Assembly (NCBI GenBank): GCA_902464015.1
Contig: CABQHM010000002.1
Location: 44,306 to 108,305, forward strand
Direction of reading: 5' to 3'
Source: an uncultured Coriobacteriales bacterium
GTDB lineage: Bacteria > Actinomycetota > Coriobacteriia > Coriobacteriales > UMGS124
Length of the DNA: 64,000 nucleotides
The notes beneath the pieces are model-generated. The model was not told the DNA's origin and made no database searches. It was given only the letters and a program-made list of their open reading frames with translations. The translations under genes and the position numbers were made by a program. Within the stretch, counting starts at the first letter, position 1. The number at the start of each line of letters is the position of its first letter. Shown piece by piece: positions 9,301 through 17,323 of this stretch.

Positions 9301-9486
9301 GAGCTCACCGGTCTTGGGGTCGACCTTCGCCTCGACGGGCTGGCCCTTGGTGGGTGCCGGGAACTCCGCCTCGTCGGCGAGAGCCGCGGGGGCGTTGCCC
9401 AAAAGGCCGGTGCCCGCAACCGTGAGCAGACCTGCGGCTGCCATGCCGGCAGTGAATGTCCTTCGGTCCATGCAGATCGGATTCAT
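6394..9486 (-). CDS. Tat-exported molybdopterin oxidoreductase, tetrathionate-reductase (TtrA) type
   Basis: A 1030-aa catalytic subunit of the DMSO-reductase superfamily. A Tat signal (MDRRTFTAG) opens the protein. Cys75, Cys78, Cys82 and Cys140 (CLGC..DC and CARG) fit the N-terminal [4Fe-4S] cluster. Cys259 in HGSTCGCAQW is in the place of the molybdenum-ligand cysteine of Salmonella TtrA. Long stretches, such as KRGENKW..ISWDQLI..V and SDDYIVPD-like segments, also match TtrA as I remember it. The C-terminus has the molydopterin-binding domain. The start at 9486 was chosen because AAGGAGGAGG precedes it directly and the Tat motif follows. Substrate could be tetrathionate or another oxyanion. 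It forms an operon with the ferredoxin and is divergent from a membrane LuxR regulator. Confidence 0.88.
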   Translation of the reverse strand: MNPICMDRRTFTAGMAAAGLLTVAGTGLLGNAPAALADEAEFPAPTKGQPVEAKVDPKTGELTVNDDVIVRYSTCLGCYCDCGNRVKIDRETGRVLSVGGNPYHVNSAYPCLPFEASLDDAYRAQSFANGCGNTTHGTVCARGQGTWVMYSQPDRITTPLKRAGKRGENKWTAISWDQLITEVTEGGKLFADLGEDREIEGFKAVHDNTTLIDPERPDLGTVSNQLVLMGGRSDGRYGTSGRFVKGFGTVNQVGHGSTCGCAQWAKPLTEKRSVGAISDVDFCEYILWMGEFPGATGNSFQGIAKRSAKRLRDGECKMDVLDPVLGNGNVTPTMPGINWVPIKASTNPAFSCAAVQWIVDNEAYNEEYLRFPNFQAAWDAGYGSFSNATLLVVVDEADENYRKFLRPEQAGLETPVLEEGASDPDFRVCIDSATGEPVVNTTCTQADLDFDGEVNGVHVRTAWSLMLESIYEKTPEEYSEICGVSVEEINRIAKEFTSHGTKSSARLMGGSGTQNGLETAFAYRILNALVGSCEMVGGAAPTNMGAGADGNGARYKLSTSMVEGIPENKATSLSRTNKAWEDTDEYKNRVAAGEENPQPKLPYYATSGNADNQMLWSIINQYPYQCKIMLIFMKSTLTMAPGALRDSVVERLKDPDIIPLVISCDVVMGEDTQYADYIVPDTNPYESWGVLDMEGWAGYGDAVRWPVKQAESMLLDDGRNASWEAFIADVSKACGVPGFGDNALFDVDGNAYPYNEACDFYVKALANLAYDGEPVEDITEEEMHLQGLDNLPEKWKASVKEEEWPKVLKVMSRGSRFHPIEECLGDGKRNAYAGKPFECFIWGEKKATHKNPYSGEYPSGTLHYTPQSLADGTPLDEAFDAEEFPFGATTYKPRFRSISMQANNPVLRDICATNYIEMNADDAAELGISDGEQVRVTNPTGDVMLGAAMVRAGVARGNIAVATGYGHTAWGAQDMDVDGTVTPGDAGAAAGIHLEVMLDPTVGDDVIYALSDNDAGTPARTGNMYKIEKA

Positions 9487-9780
9487 GTTCCTCCTCCTTG
9501 ACTGTCCCTTACATATATGTGGGTCTCCGCGGCGACCGCGCTTCCCCGCGCAAGGTCGCCTCGGTACGTTGCGGCGCATGTGCGCCCACGCCGTTGCCCA
9601 CCTCGATGCACTATGTCAAGAATGTTTCCGAGACACATCCAAACGTTGTTGCTATATCGCCAAATCCGCAACATTCCTGGCACCGAACTGAGATTCGAGC
9701 TCATTACCACGTTGTGACTATTGCAATTTGTCTGCCCTGGTAGGCATACTTAATCAGATACAACGAGTGTAGGGGGCACC
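9487..9780. promoter_or_regulatory. Divergent promoter region, Mo-reductase / LuxR regulator
   Basis: A 294-bp gap between divergently transcribed genes, more AT-rich than its surroundings in its right half. GTTGC at about 9649 and GCAAC near 9669 form a short interrupted inverted repeat that could be an operator. No motif is strong enough to assign exact -35 and -10 boxes. Confidence 0.4.
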
Positions 9781-11487
9781 ATGGGAGAGACCATTCGCGG
9801 CCTTAAGATGCTGTGTCGGCGCAACATCGGGTTCGCGTTCTTTTTGGCTTGGAACTACATAGCCTTGTACGGCTGCGGCATGGCCATTGGGTCGTTCGTG
9901 CCGTACAACCTTGAGTTCATCTGGCTCGTGGCCGCGGCCTCGACCGCGCTTGTGGCGGCCGTCGCAACGGCAGGCATCACGCGCGGGCACATGTTTGACG
10001 AGGCCCGCATGGGCAAGGTCGCCGCCGCATGCGCCATCGTGGGCAACGTGGCGCTGTGGTCGAGCTACGCCTTCAAGCAGTTCTTCTGGGTGCTCTTTCC
10101 CATCGCCGGCCTCACCTACGGCATGACGATTGCCCTCTTCACCATCGCATGGGGCGCGCGCCTCACGGCATGCAACGAGGCGCGCATCGAGTTCGACGTG
10201 GTGGCGTGCCTCACCATCGCGTTCGCCCTCTATACCGTGACGCTTCCCATCAAGCTGTGGGGCACGGTCGACCTGGCCGCGGAGTGCATCCTGCCGTGCC
10301 TCTCCGCCTGGCTTGTGGCCCGGCCTTTCGACGACCCCGACGACGCCTGGGCCAAGGCGCGCCGGGCGCATGGTGTCGCGTCGCCTTTCGGGCATCATGA
10401 GGTGGAAGACGGCCACAAGGAGGACGATGTCCGAGCGGGCGACGGTGCGCAGGCAAACGGCTCCCGAGCGGGGGTAGGGCGCGCCCAGGCGTGCGGCGAT
10501 CAAGCGCAGGCAAGCGGCGCGCAGGCAAGTGGGGCCCGAGCGGGGGCAAAGCCTCTGGTCTCCGTGAAGTCCACCGCACCTGAGGTGCCCTCGCTCACGA
10601 AGGCCCTCATCATGATGGGGTCGCTGTGGTTCCTCGTCGCCTTTTTGCGCGTCGTGGATGCCCCGGTCAACGCCTACAACCGCTACGACCGCTACCTCAT
10701 CGCCTTCTCCATCGGCTTTTTCGTGACGCTCGTGTTGTTTGTCGTGCTGATCCATGCCATGCGCTATGTCGACATGTCGATGGGTTTCCGCTGGCTGCTG
10801 CCGTTCGCCGCGCTCAACGTGCTCGTGCTGTGGGCCGGCGGCGAGTCGCTTGCGTGCCACAAGGCGGCCTATGCCATCGTGCACGCCGGCATGTTCGGCA
10901 TGCAGATGTCCACGTGGATCGCACTGGCAAAGTACCTGCGGAGAACCTCCGTCGCGCCCGCTCCGGCGTTTGCCGGCTACGCCCTGGCCGAGGGCCTGGG
11001 CATCTTCCTTGGATGCGGCTCGGCCCTGCTTGCCGTGAAGCTTCTGGATGAGCGCGACCTCTTCTGCGCCATACTGGCCGCGATGTGCCTGGTTGTGCTC
11101 GTGGTGATGATGACGGGCTTCAGTCCCGACTGGTATTTCTCCAGAACGAGCCACCAGAGCAACCGGGCGATGCGCCCTGTCGAGGCCAAAGAGGAGACTG
11201 CAGCTCCCGTCGCGTCTGACAAGAACGCCGCGCACGAGGAGATGATGCGCGAGCGCGCCGAAATGCTCCGGGATGCCTTCGGGCTCACCGAGCGCGAGAC
11301 CGAGGTGTGCGCCCTGCTGCTGGGCGGGCGCAGCCGCCCCTTCATCCGCGACGAGCTCGGCATCTCGCTCAACACCGTGCACGCCCATGCCCGCAACATC
11401 CTTTCCAAGTGCGGCGTGCACTCGCAAAGGGAGCTCATCGACCTGGAGCCCATCGCGACCGGCGGGACAAGAGACAAGGCGGCGTAG
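9781..11487 (+). CDS. Membrane-tethered LuxR-family regulator
   Basis: A 568-aa protein with a polytopic N-terminal region (about 12 hydrophobic helices between residues 15 and 450) and a C-terminal LuxR/FixJ helix-turn-helix at about 495-560 (LTERETEVCALLLGGRSRPF, LNTVHAHARNILSKCGVHS). There is no receiver or autoinducer domain, so sensing is presumably by the membrane part. A low-complexity linker (about 220-260, QANGSRAG / QASGARAG) interrupts the helices and is encoded by internal DNA repeats. GGGGG lies just upstream of the ATG. Because it is divergent from the molybdo-reductase operon, it probably controls that operon. Confidence 0.88.
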   Translation: MGETIRGLKMLCRRNIGFAFFLAWNYIALYGCGMAIGSFVPYNLEFIWLVAAASTALVAAVATAGITRGHMFDEARMGKVAAACAIVGNVALWSSYAFKQFFWVLFPIAGLTYGMTIALFTIAWGARLTACNEARIEFDVVACLTIAFALYTVTLPIKLWGTVDLAAECILPCLSAWLVARPFDDPDDAWAKARRAHGVASPFGHHEVEDGHKEDDVRAGDGAQANGSRAGVGRAQACGDQAQASGAQASGARAGAKPLVSVKSTAPEVPSLTKALIMMGSLWFLVAFLRVVDAPVNAYNRYDRYLIAFSIGFFVTLVLFVVLIHAMRYVDMSMGFRWLLPFAALNVLVLWAGGESLACHKAAYAIVHAGMFGMQMSTWIALAKYLRRTSVAPAPAFAGYALAEGLGIFLGCGSALLAVKLLDERDLFCAILAAMCLVVLVVMMTGFSPDWYFSRTSHQSNRAMRPVEAKEETAAPVASDKNAAHEEMMRERAEMLRDAFGLTERETEVCALLLGGRSRPFIRDELGISLNTVHAHARNILSKCGVHSQRELIDLEPIATGGTRDKAA

Positions 11488-11809
11488 AAGGCTCGCAACC
11501 GCTCGGCAACCTTGCGTAGCAGCCGCAACCAGGTAGAATGCAACCAAACGCTACCGCTGGTTGGTTGTGGAGCGGCCCGCGCAACCACACAATGGGGTTC
11601 AAATCCCATGCAGGGAGGAGCCGCTGAACGCACAGCTCGCGCTCGAGGCCAAGGCAATCGAAGGCGTGCCCCGCTGGCATCGCCGGACATGCCCACTGCG
11701 GTCGTCGCGCACTGCCCGCAGGACGTGCAGTCGCCCCGAGTCGCCTACCGCCAGGCGCGCGCCGCGTTCGTCGTGCACCCTCCCTGCAGACACGCGAAAG
11801 GAAGCCCCC
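11488..11809. promoter_or_regulatory. Leader region of the XRE regulator with alternative hairpins
   Basis: A 322-bp gap without a supported gene. CAACCA (11541), TGGTTGGTTG (11558-11567) and CAACCA (11582) can pair in two mutually exclusive ways. A T-arm-like hairpin (GGGGTTCAAATCCC, about 11594-11607) follows. This could be a leader or attenuator for the XRE gene. It does not fold into a full tRNA. Confidence 0.35.
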
Positions 11810-12775
11810 ATGAGCACCAGCGCCAACATCCGTCACCTACGCGCCACCAAAGGCATGACCCAGGAACAGCTCGCCATGCTCGTCGGCGTGAGCCGGCAGG
11901 CCATCGCCAAATGGGAGGCCGGCGGCACCTATCCCGAGACAGAGAAGCTCATCCGCCTCTCCCAAATCTTTGAATGCTCGCTCGACGACATCATCACAGG
12001 CGACCTCACGAGCCGTCCCATCGAGACTGCGGCACCCGCGCCCGGCTCCCCACAGGACATCTGCGGCTACGACCAGGCCATGCGCAGCTTCGCGATGCGC
12101 CTTGCCTGCGGTGCGGCAATCATTCTGCTTGCCATTGGAGTCGGTCTGCTGCTCGAGGGCTTCGTCGGCCCCATCGTGGCCGAAGGCGTCATCTGTCTGG
12201 CCTTTGTCCTGGCCGGCGTGGCTGCTGGCGTGGCCATAATCGTGCCTGCGTGCATCCGCAGGCAGACATTCAACCGCGAGCACCCTTTTGTGGAAGACTT
12301 CTACACCACCGATGACCGCGCCGGCGCCGGTAAGCTTCTGGGTTGGGGAATCGGCGGCGGCGTGGCGCTCATCCTGGCAGGCGTGCTCCTCTGCGAGCTA
12401 CTCGAATCCTGGAAGAACTTTGTGGGCGCAGGCACGCTGCTCGTGTGCATTGGCCTGGGCGTGTGGCTGCTCATCTATGCCGCGGTCATGCACGGCCGCC
12501 TCAACGTGGAGTCCTACAACCTCGAGATTGCCGAGTCCATGAGCTACCAGGCAATCGAGGAGGTCATCGACCCCGTGCTGCGCGAGCAGATGCGCCTGCA
12601 CAAGCGCCGCAACGCCCTCGGCGGCACGCTGTGCTCCATCTGCATCCTCGTGGCCACTATCGTCGGCCTCATCCTGCTGTTCTCCGACAACGAATACTTC
12701 TGGCTCTCCTGGGCCATCGGCGGCATCAGCTGCGGCATCGTCGCCGCCATCGTGGAACTTGCGATAAAGAAGTAG
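11810..12775 (+). CDS. XRE-family regulator with membrane domain
   Basis: A 321-aa protein. Residues about 4-58 form a helix-turn-helix of the XRE/Cro type (MTQEQLAMLVGVSRQAIAKW, then the typical CSLDDIITGDL end). After a short linker come about six hydrophobic helices, in the segments starting at RLACGAAIILLAIG, GGGVALILAGVLL, TLLVCIGLGVWLLI, ICILVATIVGLILL and WAIGGISCGIVAAI. The same layout is known in many Gram-positive regulators of unknown signal. The upstream frame is open, but the start at 11810 has a GAAAGGAAG ribosome site and begins exactly at the HTH domain. Its target is not evident. Confidence 0.85.
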   Translation: MSTSANIRHLRATKGMTQEQLAMLVGVSRQAIAKWEAGGTYPETEKLIRLSQIFECSLDDIITGDLTSRPIETAAPAPGSPQDICGYDQAMRSFAMRLACGAAIILLAIGVGLLLEGFVGPIVAEGVICLAFVLAGVAAGVAIIVPACIRRQTFNREHPFVEDFYTTDDRAGAGKLLGWGIGGGVALILAGVLLCELLESWKNFVGAGTLLVCIGLGVWLLIYAAVMHGRLNVESYNLEIAESMSYQAIEEVIDPVLREQMRLHKRRNALGGTLCSICILVATIVGLILLFSDNEYFWLSWAIGGISCGIVAAIVELAIKK

Positions 12776-12828
12776 GCGCAGGCCACCACTCAACACCACC
12801 CGCCTCGCCCGGCCCCGCAAAAAAACCA

Positions 12829-12953
12829 CGCACGTTTGCGTTTTAATTCGACCGGGGCAGGTAGCCCGAATTGTCGCGCATCATCTACCAGGCAGAACGT
12901 CATGCCGTACCGAGACTGTTCTCGCCGGCCCAACATTAAAACGCAAACGTGCG
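12829..12953 (-). repeat. 125-bp palindrome-ended element, copy 1
   Basis: The ends are perfect 19-bp inverted repeats, CGCACGTTTGCGTTTTAAT and its complement. The ~87-bp interior contains a nested GGTAG/CTACC pair. On the minus strand the right-hand side of the hairpin is followed by GGTTTTTTTGCGGGG (seven T), so it can act as an oversized intrinsic terminator for the LuxR gene at 13048. The interior left half is nearly identical to the copies at 18089 and 22123; the right half has diverged while the arms have not. Confidence 0.85.
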
Positions 12954-12982
12954 CTTATTTTGACGCCGAGGCGGCGGCGAGG

Positions 12983-13047
12983 CTACCCCGCCACCGCCTC
13001 GCAGGCTGTCTCGAGCTCGGCGTCGCACGCAAAGCTACGCCAGGGTC
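12983..13047 (-). pseudogene. Relic of an S41-like gene 3' end, copy 1
   Basis: On the minus strand this reads DAELETACEAVAG and a stop, the diverged tail of the intact protein at 18244 (DVELETACERVTG and stop). It lies between the 125-bp element and the LuxR stop codon at the same offset from the element as in the intact locus. Further upstream the similarity is lost at the LuxR gene. Confidence 0.6.
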
Positions 13048-14556
13048 TTAAACTCCGTGATACAGAAGCGCCAAGGCCTCGTCGCGGGAGTGGACATCAA
13101 GCTTCTTATATATATGACTGACGTGGGTCTTGGCGGTGCCATAGGAGATGCCGGTGCGCTCAGCTATGTCAGGCACGGACATGCCCTGCACCATCAACTC
13201 AAGAACCTCCTGTTCGCGCAACGTCAGACCATAGCGACGGGCAACCTGAGCACATTGCCACACGATTCGCTCTGAGTACGACATGGTGAGATTAGAAAAC
13301 ACCTTCCCACCGACAGCGCCGCTCGTTTCCGCAGCCTCGTCCCCCACGGGCGCAAGGCCAAACGAACGGGACGCGACTTCGTCGTTGAAAAAGACCGTAG
13401 AGACCACGACAACCGCCACCACCATGGCGCACACGGCGAGGTTTGCCTCGCTGCTGCCGACCGGAAACACCGCCGTGAACTCCTGGCCTACCCGCATGCC
13501 CACTAGCGCGGCAATCTCACTGGCCAGCTGCACGATACCGAATATCCAAGCAGGACTCACGGCATAGCGGGCGCACAGCGTTGCAAGCGCAATGTACATG
13601 AAGAGCGTGAACGCGACATTGCCAGAATTCGCAAACAGCACCGCGACCGTGCGCCCCTCCCCCAGAAATGCCAGGCATACAAGTCCGGCTATCATGAGCG
13701 GCAAGGCCATCCTGTACAGGAAACTCGCATTGTACTGAGAAGGCAGACTCAAGGCGACGGCAACAGCAATCAGCGACACCAGGAGCATGCCGAGCATCCC
13801 GTAGGGATTGGGTCCCTCAGAAAGGGACAGAGAGAAATTGAACGCGAACGCGTAAGCGCACATGAGAAGAACCGGTCGGACGGGAAAGGTCCATTTCGAG
13901 CATTCGCGTCCGTCGCCCGGACAGCAAACGGAATCTTCGTCCGCACATCCCTCTCTACCGCCAAGGCAGACGGTCACCACCCAGATGTTTAAACCGGCAC
14001 AGGCAAGGGGAAGCACAGGCGCCACCGCTGCAACCCCCACGGAGGGAAGCGCCCTCAGCACAAAATGAAGCACGGCAGCAAGGGCAAAACCAGCAGGAAA
14101 CACCAGGCAAACCCAACGAGCTGCGCACATGCTTGCCATGCACAAAGTCATCAAAAGCAGCGCCGTTAGGCCACCTTCGTACACTACATGGCCCATACCA
14201 GCCAGGACGGCAGGCATCCCCAGAACGTCAGCAAAGCAGGAAAGCCCCCGTCCGAGTCCGGAGGCAACGCCGATGAAGACGAGGAGGAGCACGTATTTCT
14301 TCAGTCGGCACTTGTCGTCGCAATTAAACAACGCGTCAACCCGTTTATGACCGGCGATAAAGGCGACGCACACCACAGCGGTCATGCCATCTGCAACCCA
14401 ACGCGCCCACGATATACGCTGCGCGGCCGAGACGCCCTCCACGAGCTCGCCCAACCAGCTGCTCGCAGTAAGCAAAGCGACGCAGACGGCAAAAACAGCC
14501 GCCGGCGCTATGGCAACCGAGCCTGCCGACGGCTGCTTGCACCCAATCTGCACCAT
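13048..14556 (-). CDS. Membrane-tethered LuxR-family regulator
   Basis: A 502-aa regulator with about 12 hydrophobic helices in residues 15-380 and a C-terminal LuxR helix-turn-helix at about 437-497 (LTLREQEVLELMVQGMSVPD, SYGTAKTHVSHIYKKLDVHS). No receiver domain is present. AAAGGG precedes the ATG. It is divergent, across 206 bp, from the Tat-exported FAD/FMN reductase at 14763 and is the likely local regulator of that reductase and the nitroreductase-like gene. It ends beside the relic tail and 125-bp element, which probably supplies its terminator. Confidence 0.88.
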   Translation of the reverse strand: MVQIGCKQPSAGSVAIAPAAVFAVCVALLTASSWLGELVEGVSAAQRISWARWVADGMTAVVCVAFIAGHKRVDALFNCDDKCRLKKYVLLLVFIGVASGLGRGLSCFADVLGMPAVLAGMGHVVYEGGLTALLLMTLCMASMCAARWVCLVFPAGFALAAVLHFVLRALPSVGVAAVAPVLPLACAGLNIWVVTVCLGGREGCADEDSVCCPGDGRECSKWTFPVRPVLLMCAYAFAFNFSLSLSEGPNPYGMLGMLLVSLIAVAVALSLPSQYNASFLYRMALPLMIAGLVCLAFLGEGRTVAVLFANSGNVAFTLFMYIALATLCARYAVSPAWIFGIVQLASEIAALVGMRVGQEFTAVFPVGSSEANLAVCAMVVAVVVVSTVFFNDEVASRSFGLAPVGDEAAETSGAVGGKVFSNLTMSYSERIVWQCAQVARRYGLTLREQEVLELMVQGMSVPDIAERTGISYGTAKTHVSHIYKKLDVHSRDEALALLYHGV

Positions 14557-14762
14557 GGCTCGCCCTTTCTACATGCGGTCGATACGGTCAACGTTTTACC
14601 TGCTCACAATGGCAGGTAGAGAAATATACACCTGTCGCCAGAGCCTAAATACACCGCTCGGAAGATTGGCTTGGCACGCAATAGGGCCAAATATAACAGC
14701 TGTCGCACGGCATGCGCCGATGTGGTGTCCAAATTCTCCAGATATGAATCGAGGTAAATCCC

Positions 14763-16514
14763 ATGCTTTCCGGTACGTGTTCACGTCGGTCCTTTCTCGG
14801 CCTGAGCGCCACCCTCGCAGGCACTTCGCTTCTCCCCGGCCTCGCTTTTGCCGAAGCTGGAACGGACCTGTTCGCCAAGCCCGGCACCTACAGCGCCACA
14901 GCACCGGGCCGCAACGGCGACGTCACCCTAACTGCGACCTTCTCCGCCCAGGCAATTGATTCCATCGATGTTGACAGCTCCGAAACACCCACTGTGGGCG
15001 TCGCCGCCATGGACGCTCTCACCCAGGAGGTTATCGACGGGCAAACACTGGCAGTTGAGAGCGTGAGCGGGGCGACCCTTTCATGCGACGCCTTCCTCAC
15101 TGCGCTCAAGGACTGCGTGGCGCAGGCCGGCGGAGACTTCGACAAACTCTCCAACAACGTAAACAAGACAGCAGTTGAATATAAGACGCAGGCAGACGTC
15201 ATCATCGTGGGAGCAGGCGGCGCAGGCCTCATGGCAGCCGCAACCGCCGCCAGCGACGGAGCAAGCGTCATTGTCATCGAGAAGTCCGGCGTAGTGGGCG
15301 GCAACACCCTGTGCGCCTCCAACGGCATCAACGCCTTCGACTCCGACGTGCAGCTCGCCGACCCCACCTACCAGGCAGCCGATACCTCGTTCGAAGGGTT
15401 CGAGGCACTTCAGACCAACGAACGAAGCCGCAAGAATCTCGTCGACACCTTCATCTCAAACTCAGCTGAGGCAATCAACTACCTAAGCGAATTGGGCGTG
15501 GAGTTCACCGTAGAAATCTCCAATGACGACCGCAACTCCTCGCAGAACTACTATCTGCTCAAGAGCGAGGTCGACGGAGCCACCACGATGACGACCGTCG
15601 TAGCCGCCCTCGACAAGGCCGTGAAGGATGCCGACATCCCCGTGTACACGGGCGTCGCAGCAAGCGAGTTGATACAGGATGCCGACGGCCGTGTCTGCGG
15701 CGTGAATGCCACGGGCCCGGACGGCCAGGAGCTGGCCTTCACCGCAAACGCCGTGGTGCTCACCACAGGTGGCTTCGGCAAAAACAAGGACCTCATTGCT
15801 GAGGTGGCACCGGCATACGCCAACTGCATCACCGACGAAATGGCCCCGACCACAGGCGACGGCCTCCTCATGGCAGAGAAGCTCGGTGCCAAGGCCGTTG
15901 ACCTTGATCAGATCCAAACCTTCCCGTCGGTCATCGAAGGCTACGGCATGTCGTTTCCGGCCGGTGGTTTTATGGTTGACGGAACCATCTACGTCAACAA
16001 CTCCGGCGAACGCTTCTGCACCGAGAAGTTCGAAGTCGCACCCGAGATTCTCACTCAGGACAAGGGTGAGGTGTACGCCATCTTCGACGCCGACAACTAT
16101 GATGATCGCATGCAGGGACTGGCCGGCCGGGGGTATGTGAAGGAGGCTTCCACCGCCGAGGAACTCGGTGATGAGCTGGGCTTCGATGGCAAAAACCTCG
16201 CAGACACCATCGAACAATGGAACGAGGACGCTGCCACTGGCACCGACTCGCTCTTCGGTCGCGAGAACACCACCACCCTCGACACGCCGCTCTACGGCTA
16301 TAAGTTCGGCGTGGGCGCCCACTATTTCATGGGCGGCATCCTCATCGACGAGGCCACCCGCGTGCTCGACGAGAACGAGCAGCCCATCGAGGGCCTCTAT
16401 GCGGCCGGCGAGGTAACGGGCGGCTTCCACGGCACCCAGCGCGTCGACGGCAGCGGCACCGGCGACTCCATCGTCTTCGGCATGATTGCCGGCCACACCG
16501 TGGCAGCACAGTAA
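14763..16514 (+). CDS. Tat-exported FAD-dependent reductase with N-terminal FMN domain
   Basis: A 583-aa flavocytochrome-c-like reductase without heme. A Tat signal (CSRRSFLGL) is followed by an FMN_bind domain (about 38-125) whose SGAT motif (102-105) is the usual site for covalent FMN attachment by ApbE. The FAD domain starts with VIIVGAGGAGL (about 146-156). Fumarate-reductase-like active-site pieces are NNSGERFCTEKFE, HYFMGGI (in place of HHTMGG) and FHGTQRVDGSGTGDS with the catalytic-region arginine. It probably reduces an activated C=C bond outside the membrane; the acceptor is unknown. AGGT precedes the ATG. A nitroreductase-like gene follows after 58 bp, in the same direction. Confidence 0.9.
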   Translation: MLSGTCSRRSFLGLSATLAGTSLLPGLAFAEAGTDLFAKPGTYSATAPGRNGDVTLTATFSAQAIDSIDVDSSETPTVGVAAMDALTQEVIDGQTLAVESVSGATLSCDAFLTALKDCVAQAGGDFDKLSNNVNKTAVEYKTQADVIIVGAGGAGLMAAATAASDGASVIVIEKSGVVGGNTLCASNGINAFDSDVQLADPTYQAADTSFEGFEALQTNERSRKNLVDTFISNSAEAINYLSELGVEFTVEISNDDRNSSQNYYLLKSEVDGATTMTTVVAALDKAVKDADIPVYTGVAASELIQDADGRVCGVNATGPDGQELAFTANAVVLTTGGFGKNKDLIAEVAPAYANCITDEMAPTTGDGLLMAEKLGAKAVDLDQIQTFPSVIEGYGMSFPAGGFMVDGTIYVNNSGERFCTEKFEVAPEILTQDKGEVYAIFDADNYDDRMQGLAGRGYVKEASTAEELGDELGFDGKNLADTIEQWNEDAATGTDSLFGRENTTTLDTPLYGYKFGVGAHYFMGGILIDEATRVLDENEQPIEGLYAAGEVTGGFHGTQRVDGSGTGDSIVFGMIAGHTVAAQ

Positions 16515-16572
16515 AGCACGAATCCCATCTCGCTACGCGATGAGAGAATACTCATACAAAGGAGAACCAGCT

Positions 16573-17247
16573 ATGACCACCGATCGGACCATTTCCCGCC
16601 GCACCCTCGTTTCCGGCAGCCTTGCCGCAGGCCTCGCCGCCTGCACCATGGGCATGGCCCGCACGGCGTTCGCAGACGACACGAAGGCCGAGGTCACCGA
16701 CGTCGTGCCCGAGCTTGCCGAGCGCACCACCCTGCACGGCCTGGAGGGCAGCATGTACGACCCCGACCGCGACATCACCGACGAGGAGGTCCTGCTCCTG
16801 CTCCAGGCCGCCCTCACCGCTCCGTCGGCCGTGGGCGCCAAGTCGCTCGAGCTCGTAGTCATCCGCGACCGCAAGACCATGCAGAAGATTCACGAGTTCT
16901 CGCCCAATGCCAACGAGCTGGAGGGCTGCCCCGTGTGCATCGCCCTCGTAGAGCATGACACTGAGGACGCCCATCCTCGCTTCTACCAGTATGACGCCGG
17001 CCTGGCCGCCATGGCCCTGCTCGTGCAGGCAAGCGCCATGGGCATCTCGAGCTGCGTGTGCGAGGCTCGCGCCCAGGACAAGGACACCCAGCAGGACTAC
17101 GACTACTCGTTCTTCTGCGGTGACATGGAGACCCATCATCCCCAGCTCTTCATCACCCTGGGCTACCCTGCCGTCGACTCCGAGACGAGCGCCTCGGTGG
17201 ACAATTACGCCGAATCCCGCGTCCACTTCGAGAAGATCGACGCATAA
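16573..17247 (+). CDS. Tat-exported nitroreductase-like lipoprotein
   Basis: A 224-aa protein. TISRRTLVSG is a Tat motif, and LAAC at about 25-28 is a good lipobox, so it is predicted to be a Tat lipoprotein on the outer face of the membrane. The mature part has nitroreductase-family features: an ALTAPSAVGAKSLELVVI segment, an EGCPVCIALV strand, a DAGLAAMALLVQASAMGI helix and a TLGYP near the end. Family members use FMN to reduce nitro, quinone or enone substrates. An extracellular, lipid-anchored member is uncommon. AAAGGAGAA precedes the start. It is probably co-transcribed with the FAD/FMN reductase. Confidence 0.82.
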   Translation: MTTDRTISRRTLVSGSLAAGLAACTMGMARTAFADDTKAEVTDVVPELAERTTLHGLEGSMYDPDRDITDEEVLLLLQAALTAPSAVGAKSLELVVIRDRKTMQKIHEFSPNANELEGCPVCIALVEHDTEDAHPRFYQYDAGLAAMALLVQASAMGISSCVCEARAQDKDTQQDYDYSFFCGDMETHHPQLFITLGYPAVDSETSASVDNYAESRVHFEKIDA

Positions 17248-17275
17248 GCGAGCTTCAACCGAGCACTAAAAGATG

Positions 17276-17316
17276 GCCCCGGCCGCGCCTCCCAATCGGG
17301 CAAGCGCGGCCGGGGC
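17276..17316. terminator. GC-rich terminator hairpin
   Basis: A 13-bp perfect stem (GCCCCGGCCGCGC / GCGCGGCCGGGGC) with a 15-nt loop lies between the converging nitroreductase-like gene and the YafQ toxin gene. It is followed only by a short CTATT on the plus strand, so it may be a weak or bidirectional terminator. Confidence 0.7.
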
Positions 17317-17323
17317 TATTAGC

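Noticed and set aside
6238..9501. 1087-aa open frame on the plus strand
   Set aside because: It is the mirror of the molybdopterin oxidoreductase gene in GC-rich DNA; composition is Val/Gly/His/Leu-rich without any family features.
9754..11547. 597-aa open frame on the minus strand
   Set aside because: Mirror of the LuxR gene at 9781; His/Arg/Gly-rich and without recognisable domains.
11560..11640. Possible tRNA, suggested by a GGGGTTCAAATCCC T-arm-like hairpin
   Set aside because: No matching acceptor, D or anticodon arms can be folded around it; at best a tRNA fragment or leader hairpin.
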